Shown: positions 43,522 to 52,229, counted from the first letter of the stretch. The stretch: 64,000 nt of DNA from Saccharopolyspora_D taberi (GCF_039534165.1 NZ_BAAAUX010000019.1:62001-126000); one strand, 5' to 3'. Numbers and translations are program-made. The notes: generated from the letters alone by a model not told the origin.

Positions 43522-45066
43522 CTACCGGGTTGGATGCGACGCGTACTCGTTCGGCGACAAGAGCTCGTAGCGGCCGGGTGCCAGCACTCCGATGGGATCG
43601 ACCGCGGACTTCAGCCGTGCGATGACCGACGCGGAGTCGTCGGTGGCGGTCAGCTCGGGAGCCGAGTGGGCGGTGTACCGGTACGGCGGGTAGCCCTGCG
43701 CGACGAGCTGGGAGCTCATCCGCCGGTGGCAGGCGCGTGCCCGGTCGTCCTGCCCGGGTTCGTCCCGGTCGTAGACCAGCGCAGTGGTGACGGTGGCGGT
43801 GCGCTCGGAGACCAGGTTCAGGCCGATGTTGGGTTCGAAGCCGAACTCGGTGCTGGTGCGCTCGATCGTGGCCACGGCCGCCACGACGTCGCGACCGGTC
43901 ATCGGCACGACCGGGGTGATCCAGATCAGCCCGCACCGGTCGCGGTCCGGATCGAGATCGCGTTCGGGGCGCGGCGCGGGTTTGCGCCAGTAAGCCATGG
44001 CGAGGTGGTCTTCAACGGGTACGCCGCACTGGATCGTGTCCCGCTCGCCCGCCTCGAACGACAGGGATTCGGTGTGCGGCCCCAGGAATCGGCTGACCAC
44101 CTCGCGCAGCGCGCGGCCATGTGCCGCGTCGACCGCGTGCAGTGATCCTTCGCCGTTCCAGGCGGACAGGCCCCAGTGCTCGCGAAGCTTGCGACGCGCG
44201 GATTCGGGCAACGGGGTTTGGTTTCCGCACAGATCCCGCGGGTACTGCTGGTGCCCGGAAAGAGCGCGGACGTCGTTGGCGATGACGAACCCACTGCCGA
44301 GCACTCCGGCCAACCGCAGCTCACGCACCGCGTCGGCAAGCGCGCCCAGATCGGTCTCGGCGGCGGCGAACCGGAAGCTCAGGAAGTTCCGCGCCCGAGG
44401 CGCCAACCAGAGCGTCATCCGCGTGACCACACCGAGGTTGGACTGGGTGAACAGGCCGTCCAGCCACGGCCCCACGCCCCAGCGGTGCAGCGGCCCCGTC
44501 CGGGCGCCGGCGTAGCGGGTGAAACCCATCCGGAGCACTTCGCCGGTGGGGATGACGACCTCCATCCCGCAGACGTGGGAGAACCGGTCGCCGTAGAGCC
44601 CTTCCCCGAGCCCTCGTTCGACCACGTTGCCCACCAGGCTGGAATCCGGGCTGCTGCCCGTGACGCTCGGACGCAGCCGCGAGCGGCGGGAGCGCAGGAA
44701 CGCGTGCAGATCGGCTTGGGTGACGCCCGGCTCGACGGTCACGTAGGCCAGGTCCTCGTCGAAGTCGACGATCCGGTTGAGCCGGCCGAGACCGAGGAGC
44801 GCGCAGCCGTCCCGGGGTGGGACCGTCGAGCCGTAGCCCCAGTTCTTGCCGGTGCTGACCGGGTACACCGGGACGTGGTGGCGAGCGGCGATGCGCAGGC
44901 ACTCCCGGACCTCGTCGCGTGAACCCGGGTGAACGACCGCGGTGACCGCCTGCTCGGTGGCGTAGGTTGTCGTTCCCATCGCGGCGAGCACGGACGGATC
45001 GGTGCTCACGTGCGAATCACCCACGACGTCGCGCCATTCCCGCACCGCACCGGCGAGTGCGCTCAC
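43522..45066 (-). CDS. FAD-linked oxidase, vanillyl-alcohol/4-cresol oxidase type
   Basis: A 514-residue flavoenzyme with a PCMH/FAD-binding-4 domain (VVHPGSRDEVRECLRIA, YPVSTGKNWGYGSTVPP, VEPGVTQADLHAFL, SLVGNVVERGLGEGLYGD) and a C-terminal substrate domain typical of the VAO/4-cresol dehydrogenase branch. It would oxidise an activated CH-OH, CH-NH or phenolic position. The GTG start overlaps the methyltransferase stop by 4 bases (GTGA). Confidence 0.85.
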   Translation of the reverse strand: MSALAGAVREWRDVVGDSHVSTDPSVLAAMGTTTYATEQAVTAVVHPGSRDEVRECLRIAARHHVPVYPVSTGKNWGYGSTVPPRDGCALLGLGRLNRIVDFDEDLAYVTVEPGVTQADLHAFLRSRRSRLRPSVTGSSPDSSLVGNVVERGLGEGLYGDRFSHVCGMEVVIPTGEVLRMGFTRYAGARTGPLHRWGVGPWLDGLFTQSNLGVVTRMTLWLAPRARNFLSFRFAAAETDLGALADAVRELRLAGVLGSGFVIANDVRALSGHQQYPRDLCGNQTPLPESARRKLREHWGLSAWNGEGSLHAVDAAHGRALREVVSRFLGPHTESLSFEAGERDTIQCGVPVEDHLAMAYWRKPAPRPERDLDPDRDRCGLIWITPVVPMTGRDVVAAVATIERTSTEFGFEPNIGLNLVSERTATVTTALVYDRDEPGQDDRARACHRRMSSQLVAQGYPPYRYTAHSAPELTATDDSASVIARLKSAVDPIGVLAPGRYELLSPNEYASHPTR

Positions 45067-46010
45067 GTGGCGTCTCCTGCCGTCGACCGCTGCGGGGCAG
45101 CCACCGGCTCGAAGGCGATCGAGTGGTCGGACCAGGAAGCGGCGACCGCCACGCGGGTGCCCAGCTCGACCGCGAGCGGTTCGGCGAACCGGAAGAACGA
45201 CTGGGGCCAGTGGGAGTCGTGCCGTTCCGGGCTGTTGCTGAGACCCGTTCTGGTGTCGAGGGCCAGTTCGAACCAGAACACGACTCCGTCGCACCGCCCG
45301 CTGGTCTCCGCGGTGAACTCCGTCGTCCGCACATCCGCGGTGAGCGGGTCCGAGCCGAAGTCGAACGAGGCCAGCGGCCGCGGCTCGGCGATCAGCCGGT
45401 GCACGTGCTCTGCCAGCCTGGCCTCGATGTAACCGGGCTGCGCGAACTCGTTGAAGAGGCTCACGTCGTAACCGCACGCGGTCGTGACGTGGTTCAGGCC
45501 GCACAGGGCGGCGCTCTCCACCGGCGCACCGATGAGCGTCGCACCAAAAGGAATGATGCTCGCGTCCGGACCCGCGAGACACGTCCGGGCGTGGCGCATC
45601 GCGGGGAGGATTCCCTCGCCGAGAAGCCCGAAATCCACCGTCTCGGTGACGACCACATCGGCTCTCGCCGGGAGGTCCTCGCCCACGACGAGATCGGTGG
45701 AGCGCTTGTTCACGATCGTCACCACGTCGTCGCACCCGTTGGCGCGGACGATCTCGCGCGCCACGTCCGCGATCTGCGGAACCACCTCGCACGAAACGAC
45801 CTGCCGCGCGCCGCAGGAGGCCGCGATCATCGCGAGCAGACCGCTGCCCGCGCCGATGTCAAGCACCAGGTCACCCGGCCGCACGGCGGCGCGAATCGCC
45901 CGTTCGTAGCACGCATTCCGCTCCCCGTCGTTGAGCATCGGGAAATGCCAGGTCGGAATCCCCGCGAGGGAGGCGGGGGCGAGTCCATCGCCCACGTGCG
46001 GAACCGCCAT
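45063..46010 (-). CDS. small PRMT-like methyltransferase (guanidine N-methyltransferase candidate)
   Basis: A 315-residue SAM enzyme with the arginine-methyltransferase layout: N-terminal motif WHFPMLNDGERNACYERAIR (21-40), motif I VLDIGAGSGLLA (49-60), acidic post-I E75, a double-E loop E123...E132 (TETVDFGLLGE) with the canonical 8-residue spacing, and SHWPQ at 266-270 equivalent to the THW loop. Both loops are the guanidine-binding elements of PRMTs. First gene of the operon. A free or amidino-transferred guanidine is a more likely substrate than protein, given the setting. Confidence 0.78.
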   Translation of the reverse strand: MAVPHVGDGLAPASLAGIPTWHFPMLNDGERNACYERAIRAAVRPGDLVLDIGAGSGLLAMIAASCGARQVVSCEVVPQIADVAREIVRANGCDDVVTIVNKRSTDLVVGEDLPARADVVVTETVDFGLLGEGILPAMRHARTCLAGPDASIIPFGATLIGAPVESAALCGLNHVTTACGYDVSLFNEFAQPGYIEARLAEHVHRLIAEPRPLASFDFGSDPLTADVRTTEFTAETSGRCDGVVFWFELALDTRTGLSNSPERHDSHWPQSFFRFAEPLAVELGTRVAVAASWSDHSIAFEPVAAPQRSTAGDAT

Positions 46011-46075
46011 CGAAACTCTCCTCAGGGTGGGGACACGCGACAGCCAGCAGGGGAAACCTTAGTATTGGCGGGAAA

Positions 46076-46097
46076 TTTCGAAAGCGCCGCTTCGAAA
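46076..46097. promoter_or_regulatory. inverted repeat in the divergent promoter of the guanidino cluster
   Basis: TTTCGAA-AGCGCCGC-TTCGAAA is a perfect 7-base inverted repeat midway between the divergent methyltransferase and O-methyltransferase genes. A second palindrome, ACGAATTCGT, is at 46126-46135. The region is AT-rich for this genome. Either could be the operator of the cluster regulator, which is not encoded nearby. Confidence 0.45.
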
Positions 46098-46208
46098 CAC
46101 TGCCTGATCGAGGGTAAGCCCGAACACGAATTCGTTACCCCGATAGGGAGAAATTCTGCTCTGTTCGAACACCGCGCCTGAATCGGAATGATTTTCGGAG
46201 GTATTGCC

Positions 46209-47219
46209 ATGAGTGCGGACCCATCAGTTCAGGTCGCCGACGATGTGATGGAGCACCTGCTGTCCACGTACCTGCTGCGAGCGGCGTTGCAGCTGGGGGT
46301 GCCCGACGCGGTGGCGGACGAGCCGTTGCCGGTGGCCGAGATCGCCCGCCGCACCGACACCGACCCCGGCACCCTGGCGCGGCTGCTGACGGCGATGAGC
46401 GCCTGCGGATTCATCCAGTACGCGGGCGATGGCCGATACCAGCACAACCCGGTTTCCCGGGAGCTCATGTCCACCGCCAAGGGCTGCTTGCTCAACGACG
46501 TGGTCACCGACGAGAAGCTGTGGGAGGCGTGGGGGAATCTCGCCGACGGCGTGCGCACGGGCAAGAGCCCCTTCGCCACGACGCACGGCGTCGACTTCTA
46601 CGCCTACCTGGCCACCAGACCGGAACGGCTCTCGGAATTCCACGATGGCCTGGGCGCGGTTCTGGAGGAGACACCTGAACTGCTCAAGCACCTCGATCTC
46701 CGCGGGGTGAGCAGAATTGTCGACGTCGGCGGAGGCCGCGGTTACCTTCTTCGGGACATCCTCGTCGCCCACCCCGGTGTTCGGGGAGTGCTGTTCGACC
46801 TGCCGGAAACGTTGGAGGCCGCCGTGCCGGAACTGCGCAGCGGGCCGCTCGCGGATCGCTGCGAGATCGTGGCGGGTGACGCACGCATCGCGATGCCGAC
46901 CGGCGCCGACGCGTACCTGCTGTCCTTCGTGCTGCACAACTGGGACGACGACACCTGCGTGCGCATCCTCTCCCAGTGCGCCGAGGCGGGACGTCCGGGA
47001 GCCCGCGTCATCGCCCTGGACATGCTTCTCGATTCCGACGAGCACTCGTCCTCGTGGCAGGCGCTCAATGATCTCGACATGTTCGTCAGGTTCGGCGGCG
47101 GCGAGCGCCACGAGTCGCAGTTCGCGGACCTGTTCGAGCAGGCGGGGCTCGCCTACACCGGTTCCGCGCCCATCGCCTCCGCGCTGTGCCACGTCATCGA
47201 GGCCGAGATTCGGCGGTGA
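46209..47219 (+). CDS. SAM-dependent O-methyltransferase, family 2 (plant COMT type)
   Basis: A 336-residue methyltransferase with an N-terminal winged-helix dimerisation domain (about 15-85), SAM motif VDVGGGRGYLLRDI, and the catalytic histidine in LHNWDDDTCVRIL with a late Glu/Asp. The family methylates phenolic or enolic hydroxyls of secondary metabolites. GGAGG precedes the start at 46209. Divergent from the guanidino operon and sharing its promoter region, so probably part of the same pathway. Confidence 0.87.
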   Translation: MSADPSVQVADDVMEHLLSTYLLRAALQLGVPDAVADEPLPVAEIARRTDTDPGTLARLLTAMSACGFIQYAGDGRYQHNPVSRELMSTAKGCLLNDVVTDEKLWEAWGNLADGVRTGKSPFATTHGVDFYAYLATRPERLSEFHDGLGAVLEETPELLKHLDLRGVSRIVDVGGGRGYLLRDILVAHPGVRGVLFDLPETLEAAVPELRSGPLADRCEIVAGDARIAMPTGADAYLLSFVLHNWDDDTCVRILSQCAEAGRPGARVIALDMLLDSDEHSSSWQALNDLDMFVRFGGGERHESQFADLFEQAGLAYTGSAPIASALCHVIEAEIRR

Positions 47220-47383
47220 TTTCTCGGCTCATCGGCGGACCACGTTCGGGCGGGGATCCGTTCGGGTAGCGGCAGTGCTTGGTCCAGCCTGCCCGACTGC
47301 CGAGGGATTGCCACGCGCCCGGCCATCACAACCGACCGGAGCGCGCTGAGGTGCCGGGCGGCGAAATCTGGCCGACACTCCAA

Positions 47384-47402
47384 GTCCGTGCTGCCAACGG
47401 AC
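47384..47402. promoter_or_regulatory. inverted repeat just before the hydrogenase locus
   Basis: GTCCGT-GCTGCCA-ACGGAC is a perfect 6-base inverted repeat ending 10 bases before the first gene of the hydrogenase locus. It could be an operator or a leader hairpin over the ribosome site; it may also be chance. The rest of 47220-47411 shows no gene. Confidence 0.3.
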
Positions 47403-47411
47403 GGAGTGGTC

Positions 47412-48302
47412 ATGACCGTGGACAACGCACGTGCGGTGGCCGATGCCGTTCTGCTCGAAGGGTATTTGCTCTACCCGTACCGGGCTTCGGCGTTGAAGAA
47501 CCGGATGCGCTGGCAGTTCGGCGTTCTCGCCCCGAAGGACGAGGAAGCTGAGCCGTCGTTCGCGCGCACCGAATGTCTGTGCGTCGCGGATCCCGGTGCA
47601 AAGCTGGACGTTCTGGTGCGGTGCCTGCAACTGCGCACTCGTCGGGACGAACCGAGCTGGGACGAAGGCGAACTGCGCGAGGTCGACGCGACCGTCGAGC
47701 TCGATTCTCTCCAGCAAGGAAGGGAAATCCTGTTCGGGATTCCCGGCGGGGCGGACGATCGTTCGCGCTGGCTTCCGCTGTCCGGGGCGATCGGAATCGA
47801 CCTGACCGCAGTCGCAGGAGGTTTCAACCGGCTCACCGTGGTCGTTGAGAACCGCACCCGATACGAACCCGCCTCCCGCGAGGAGATGCTGCGGCGCTCG
47901 CTGGTCTCGACGCATGTGGTTCTTGCGCTGCGCGGTGGACATTTCCTCTCACTCGTCGATCCGCCCGAGGCAGCTCGCGAGGCCACGCAGGCGTGCCGCA
48001 ACGAGCACACCTGGCCGGTGCTGGTCGGGGAACCGGGCCAGTGCGACGTCATGTTGTCCGCGCCGATCATCCTCTACGACCACCCGGCCATCGCACCGCA
48101 GAGCGCAGGAGACTCCTTCGACGCGACGGAGATCGACGAGATCCTGACCCTGCGCACCCTGACCCTCACCGAGGAGGAGAAGCGGGAGGCCCGGCAGACC
48201 GACCCCAGAGCGGCGGCCGTCGTCGACCGGGCCGAACAGCTCACCGCGGAGTCCCTGCTGAAGATGCACGGCACGCTCCGGTACCCGGAGAGCCCGGAAT
48301 GA
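47412..48302 (+). CDS. hydrogenase-cluster protein of unknown function
   Basis: A 296-residue protein without a domain I can name. The N-terminus LLEGYLLYPYRASALKNRMRWQFG is typical of conserved proteins that accompany group 1h hydrogenases. The stop overlaps the maturation protease start by 4 bases (ATGA), which ties it to hydrogenase maturation or assembly. The start at 47412 follows ACGGAGTGGTC. Confidence 0.7.
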   Translation: MTVDNARAVADAVLLEGYLLYPYRASALKNRMRWQFGVLAPKDEEAEPSFARTECLCVADPGAKLDVLVRCLQLRTRRDEPSWDEGELREVDATVELDSLQQGREILFGIPGGADDRSRWLPLSGAIGIDLTAVAGGFNRLTVVVENRTRYEPASREEMLRRSLVSTHVVLALRGGHFLSLVDPPEAAREATQACRNEHTWPVLVGEPGQCDVMLSAPIILYDHPAIAPQSAGDSFDATEIDEILTLRTLTLTEEEKREARQTDPRAAAVVDRAEQLTAESLLKMHGTLRYPESPE

Positions 48303-48763
48303 AGATCCTCGTCGCAGGCGTGGGCAACGTCTTCCTCGGCGACGACGGCTTCGGCGTCGCCGTCGCCGACCGGCTGGCCGGCGATCCTCCCGCGGGCGCG
48401 CGGGTCGAGGACTTCGGCATCCGGGGAGTGCATCTCGCGTACGAACTCATGAACGGGTACGACGTGCTGGTCCTCGTCGACGCGGTCGCACGGGGCGAGG
48501 TGCCCGGGACCGTCTCGGTGATCGAGCCCGACCTCGCCGCGATCGACCCCTCGCCCGGGATGGACGCCCACGGCATGAACCCGGACTCGGTCCTCACCTG
48601 CTGCCGAGGACTCGGCGTTCCGCTGGGCAGGGTTCTCGTGGTCGGCTGCGAACCCGCGGACTGCTCGTACCGGTGGGGACTCACCGAACAAGTGGCGGAA
48701 TCGGTGCCCGCGGCCGTGATCACCGTTCGGAACCTCGTCGCTTCGGTCGCCCAGGAGGCATGA
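48299..48763 (+). CDS. hupD: [NiFe]-hydrogenase maturation protease (HupD/HyaD family)
   Basis: A 154-residue endopeptidase. GVGNVFLGDDGFGVAV is the intact family signature, followed by VEDFGIRGVHLAYELMNGYDVLVLVDAV and DAHGMNPDSVL with the nickel-binding His. It would remove the C-terminal 21 residues of the large subunit after nickel insertion, downstream of the DPCLPCGVH motif. A degenerate paralogue lies at 53683. Confidence 0.9.
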   Translation: MKILVAGVGNVFLGDDGFGVAVADRLAGDPPAGARVEDFGIRGVHLAYELMNGYDVLVLVDAVARGEVPGTVSVIEPDLAAIDPSPGMDAHGMNPDSVLTCCRGLGVPLGRVLVVGCEPADCSYRWGLTEQVAESVPAAVITVRNLVASVAQEA

Positions 48764-48886
48764 TCCCGCTGCTGCGCCGGGCAAACGGCCTTACGGTGTG
48801 TCGGTGACCTCGCCGCCGCCGTCGGCCGACAGGGGGAGCCGACCCAGCGGAGCGCGCGGCGAGGACCGGAGGATCCGGGGTGGCGT
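48764..48886. promoter_or_regulatory. leader of the hydrogenase structural genes with a weak DosR-like element
   Basis: At 48779-48793 the sequence GGGCAAACGGCCTTA resembles a DosR box (GGGAC-N4-GGCCCTTA) with one base less spacing, 94 bases before the small-subunit start. GGAGG and GGGGTGG precede the start codon. In mycobacteria and rhodococci hydrogenases of this group respond to hypoxia or carbon starvation. The element alone is not decisive. Confidence 0.3.
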
Positions 48887-49912
48887 ATGAGTGCATCGCC
48901 CAACCTCGACGAGGTCCACATCCTCTGGACTTCGGAGGGCATGAGCTGCGACGGCGACACCGTGTCGGTGACCAACGCGACGTTGCCCAGCATCGAGGAC
49001 GTGGTGCGGGGAACGGTTCCGGGGATCCCGAAGGTGCATCTGCACAACAAGGTCCTCTCCTACGAGACCGGCGCGGAGTTCATGGCCGCGTTCCACCAGG
49101 CCGACCGCGGCGAGCTGGGGCCGTTCATCCTCGTCGTGGAGGGTTCGATCCCCAACGAGCGGATCAACGGTGACGGCTACTGGACCTCCATGGGCAACGA
49201 TCCGGAGACCGGTGAACCGCGCACCCTCAACGAATGGCTCGACCGGCTCGCCCCGAAGGCGTGGGCCGTGCTGGCGGCGGGCACCTGCGCCACCTACGGC
49301 GGCATCCACGCGATGGCGGGCAACCCGACGGGGTGCATGGGGCTGGCCGACTACCTCGGCGGCGACTTCCGCTCCGCCGGTGGGCTGCCGATCGTCAACG
49401 TGCCCGGTTGCCCGGTGCAACCGGACAACTTCATGGAGACCCTGCTGTGGTTGCTGCACCAGGCCGCCGGGCTGGCGCCGACCATCCCGCTGGACGAGCA
49501 GCTGCGTCCGACGTGGCTGTTCGGCAAGACCGTGCACGAGGGCTGCGACCGCGCCGGCTACTACGAGCAGGCGGACTTCGCGCGGGACTACAACTCGCCC
49601 AAGTGCCAGGTGAAGATCGGCTGCTGGGGCCCGGTGGTCAACTGCAACGTGACCAAGCGCGGCTGGATGGACGGGCTCGGCGGCTGCCCGAACGTGGGCG
49701 GGATCTGCATCGGCTGCACCATGCCGGGGTTCCCGGACAAGTTCATGCCGTTCATGGACGAGCCTCCCGGCGGCAGCCTGTCGTCCGGCGTGCTGCGCGC
49801 CTACGGCCCGTTCGTCCGGACCCTGCGCAGCATCACCAACCACAGCGCGAACCGGGAGCCCAGATGGCGGCACAACCGGGCCGAACTGACCAGCGGCTAC
49901 CAGCCGCGATGA
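48887..49912 (+). CDS. hhyS: group 1h [NiFe] hydrogenase small subunit
   Basis: A 341-residue small subunit without a Tat signal, as expected for group 1h. The proximal-cluster motif is EGMSCDGDTVS: C21-x-x-D24, where ordinary hydrogenases have CxxC. The remaining ligands are visible in AAGTCATYGGIHA and NVPGCPVQPDNF, and in the C-terminal Cys-rich part (KIGCWGPVVNCNVT, GGCPNVGGICIGC). The Asp ligand and the absence of a signal peptide identify the oxygen-tolerant high-affinity type (Hhy). Confidence 0.92.
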   Translation: MSASPNLDEVHILWTSEGMSCDGDTVSVTNATLPSIEDVVRGTVPGIPKVHLHNKVLSYETGAEFMAAFHQADRGELGPFILVVEGSIPNERINGDGYWTSMGNDPETGEPRTLNEWLDRLAPKAWAVLAAGTCATYGGIHAMAGNPTGCMGLADYLGGDFRSAGGLPIVNVPGCPVQPDNFMETLLWLLHQAAGLAPTIPLDEQLRPTWLFGKTVHEGCDRAGYYEQADFARDYNSPKCQVKIGCWGPVVNCNVTKRGWMDGLGGCPNVGGICIGCTMPGFPDKFMPFMDEPPGGSLSSGVLRAYGPFVRTLRSITNHSANREPRWRHNRAELTSGYQPR

Positions 49913-49934
49913 CCGAAGCGGGGGTAGCGGCGGG

Positions 49935-51704
49935 ATGAGCGCGGAGCAGCGGAACCTGGTCGACGTCGAGTTCGACCCGATCACCCGGATCATCGGCAAC
50001 CTCGGCATCTACACCAAAGTGGACTTCGACAACGGCGAGGTCGCCGAGTGCCGGAGCACCTCGTCGTTGTTCCGCGGGTACAGCGTTTTCATGAAGGGCA
50101 AGGACCCGCGCGACGCGCACTTCATCACAAGCCGGATCTGCGGCATCTGCGGGGACAACCACGCGGTGTGCTCGATCTACGCGCAGAACATGGCCTACGG
50201 CGTCAAGACCCCGCCGCTGGGCGAGTGGATCATGAACCTCGGCGAGGCCGCGGAGTTCATGTTCGACCACACCATCTTCCAGGACAACATGGTCTTCGTC
50301 GACTACTGCGAGAAGATGGTGTCGGAGACCAACCCGTCGCTGCTCCGGCGGGCCGAGCAGGCCGGGGCTTCGCGCGGGGACGTCCACGGGTACCGCACCA
50401 TCGCCGACATCATGCGGTCGTTCAACCCCTTCGAGGGCGAGACCTACCAGGCCGCGCTGGAGATGTCCCGCATCACCAGGGAGATGTGCTGCCTGATGGA
50501 GGGCAGGCACGTGCACCCCTCCACCCTCTACCCCGGTGGTGTCGGCACGGTCGCCACGCCGCAGCTGTTCACCGACTACCAGGTGCGGCTCGTGCGGGTG
50601 CTGGACTTCGTCAAGCGCGCGGTCGCGATGAACGACGACGTGTTCGACTTCTTCTACGAGGCGCTGCCCGGGTACGAGGAGGTCGGCCGCAGGCGCACCA
50701 TGCTGGGCTCGTGGGGGTGCTTCCAGGATCCCGACGTCGTCGACTACGACTACCGGAACATGACCGAGTGGGGCCGCGCGATGTACGTGACCCCGGGGAT
50801 CGTGGTCGACGGCGAGCTGCTGACCACCGACCTCGTCGACATCAACCTCGGCATGCGGGTCCTGCTCGGCAGCTCCTACTACGGGGACTGGGTCGACGAG
50901 CAGCGGTTCGTCGAGCACGACCCGCTGGGCAACCCGGTCGACCAGCGGCACCCGTGGAACCAGACCACGATTCCCCAGCCGCAGAAGCGGGATCTCGACG
51001 GCGGCAAGTACAGCTGGGTGATGAGCCCGCGCTGGTACGACGAGCGCACCGGCGACCACCTCGCGCTCGACACCGGGGGCGGCCCGATCGCGAGGCTGTG
51101 GGCGACCGCGCTCGCCGGCCGCGTCGACACGCCGTACGTGCGTTCCACCGGGCACAGCGTGCAGATCGACCTCGCCAAGGGGCGATCACTGCCCGACATG
51201 CGGCTGGAGTGGCGCCCTCCGCGCTTCCCCAACACCTTGGAGCGCAACAGGGCGCGGATGTACTTCGTCGCCTACGCCGCCGCGATGGCCCAGCACTTCC
51301 TGGACCGCGCGCTGGCCGAGGTGCGCTCCGGCAACACCAAGGTGTTCGAGGACTTCGACGTCCCGGACGAGGCGATCGGAGTCGGCTTCCACGAAGCGGT
51401 CCGCGGCGTGCTTTCGCACCACCTGGTGATCCGGGACGGGAAGATCGCCAACTACCACCCGTACCCGCCCACGCCGTGGAACGCCAGCCCGCGCGACACC
51501 TACGGCACGCCCGGGCCGTACGAGGACGCGGTGCAGGGACAACCGATCTTCGAGGAGAACGGGCGGGACGACTTCAAGGGCATCGACATCATGCGCACGG
51601 TGCGGAGCTTCGATCCGTGCCTGCCGTGCGGAGTCCACATGTACCTGGGAGGTGGCCGGGTGCTGGAGCGCACGCACTCGCCGATGTTCGGCGCGGGCTC
51701 CTGA
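49935..51704 (+). CDS. hhyL: group 1h [NiFe] hydrogenase large subunit
   Basis: A 589-residue catalytic subunit. L1 is RICGICGDNH (67-76), with the first two nickel cysteines C69 and C72; L2 is DPCLPCGVH (560-568) with the other two. A 21-residue extension after His568 is the maturation-protease product. Isoleucine in RICGIC and the 589-residue length fit group 1h. Together with hhyS it would oxidise atmospheric H2 and feed the respiratory chain. Confidence 0.94.
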   Translation: MSAEQRNLVDVEFDPITRIIGNLGIYTKVDFDNGEVAECRSTSSLFRGYSVFMKGKDPRDAHFITSRICGICGDNHAVCSIYAQNMAYGVKTPPLGEWIMNLGEAAEFMFDHTIFQDNMVFVDYCEKMVSETNPSLLRRAEQAGASRGDVHGYRTIADIMRSFNPFEGETYQAALEMSRITREMCCLMEGRHVHPSTLYPGGVGTVATPQLFTDYQVRLVRVLDFVKRAVAMNDDVFDFFYEALPGYEEVGRRRTMLGSWGCFQDPDVVDYDYRNMTEWGRAMYVTPGIVVDGELLTTDLVDINLGMRVLLGSSYYGDWVDEQRFVEHDPLGNPVDQRHPWNQTTIPQPQKRDLDGGKYSWVMSPRWYDERTGDHLALDTGGGPIARLWATALAGRVDTPYVRSTGHSVQIDLAKGRSLPDMRLEWRPPRFPNTLERNRARMYFVAYAAAMAQHFLDRALAEVRSGNTKVFEDFDVPDEAIGVGFHEAVRGVLSHHLVIRDGKIANYHPYPPTPWNASPRDTYGTPGPYEDAVQGQPIFEENGRDDFKGIDIMRTVRSFDPCLPCGVHMYLGGGRVLERTHSPMFGAGS

Positions 51705-51705
51705 C

Positions 51706-52224
51706 ATGAGCTGGGATTCCGAGCAGGCCCGCCAGGAGATCGCGCGCGCCGAGACCCTGCTGTCCGACCTGGGAGCGGGGAGCGAACCGGTCGCGGGGGC
51801 GCACGCGATCGAGGCGGTTCGCGCGGTCGTCGGACTGTACGGGGAGTGCCTGGGCCGGATGGTGCGCAGCGTCGAGCAGGCCGGCCACACCGGGCTCGCC
51901 GCGGAGTTCGCCGGCGACGAACTGGTGTCGCACCTGCTGCTCGTGCACGACCTGCATCCGGTCGCGCTGGAGGACCGGATCACCGGCGCGATCGCCGAGG
52001 TGAGCCGGACCTTCGACGAGCCGATCCGGTTGCTCGACGTGCGCGACGGCGCGGCGCGAGTCCGGGTCGAGGCGCGTGGCTGCGGGTCCCCGCGGATGCA
52101 CACCTCGGTGCGGGCGGCGGTGCTGGAAGCAGCCCCGGAACTCGACCGGGTCGAGATCGACGCCACGGCCGAGCCGGACGCCGTGATTCCCGTCGACGAC
52201 CTGTTCCCGCGGGCCAGGAGCTGA
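51706..52224 (+). CDS. NifU-like C-terminal domain protein of the hydrogenase locus
   Basis: A 172-residue protein. The N-terminal half is helical (HLLLVHDLHPVALEDRI) and the C-terminal half matches a NifU scaffold domain with a GCGSPRMHTSVRAAVLEAAPEL segment in place of the usual GCxxC-type motif: only the first Cys remains. It begins one base after the hhyL stop. It probably assists iron-sulfur delivery to the small subunit or acts as a chaperone. Confidence 0.7.
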   Translation: MSWDSEQARQEIARAETLLSDLGAGSEPVAGAHAIEAVRAVVGLYGECLGRMVRSVEQAGHTGLAAEFAGDELVSHLLLVHDLHPVALEDRITGAIAEVSRTFDEPIRLLDVRDGAARVRVEARGCGSPRMHTSVRAAVLEAAPELDRVEIDATAEPDAVIPVDDLFPRARS

Positions 52225-52229
52225 GCGCC

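Noticed and set aside
36284..47219. NRPS, PKS, terpene or RiPP core within the cluster
   Set aside because: No adenylation, ketosynthase, terpene synthase or precursor-peptide signature was found in any frame.
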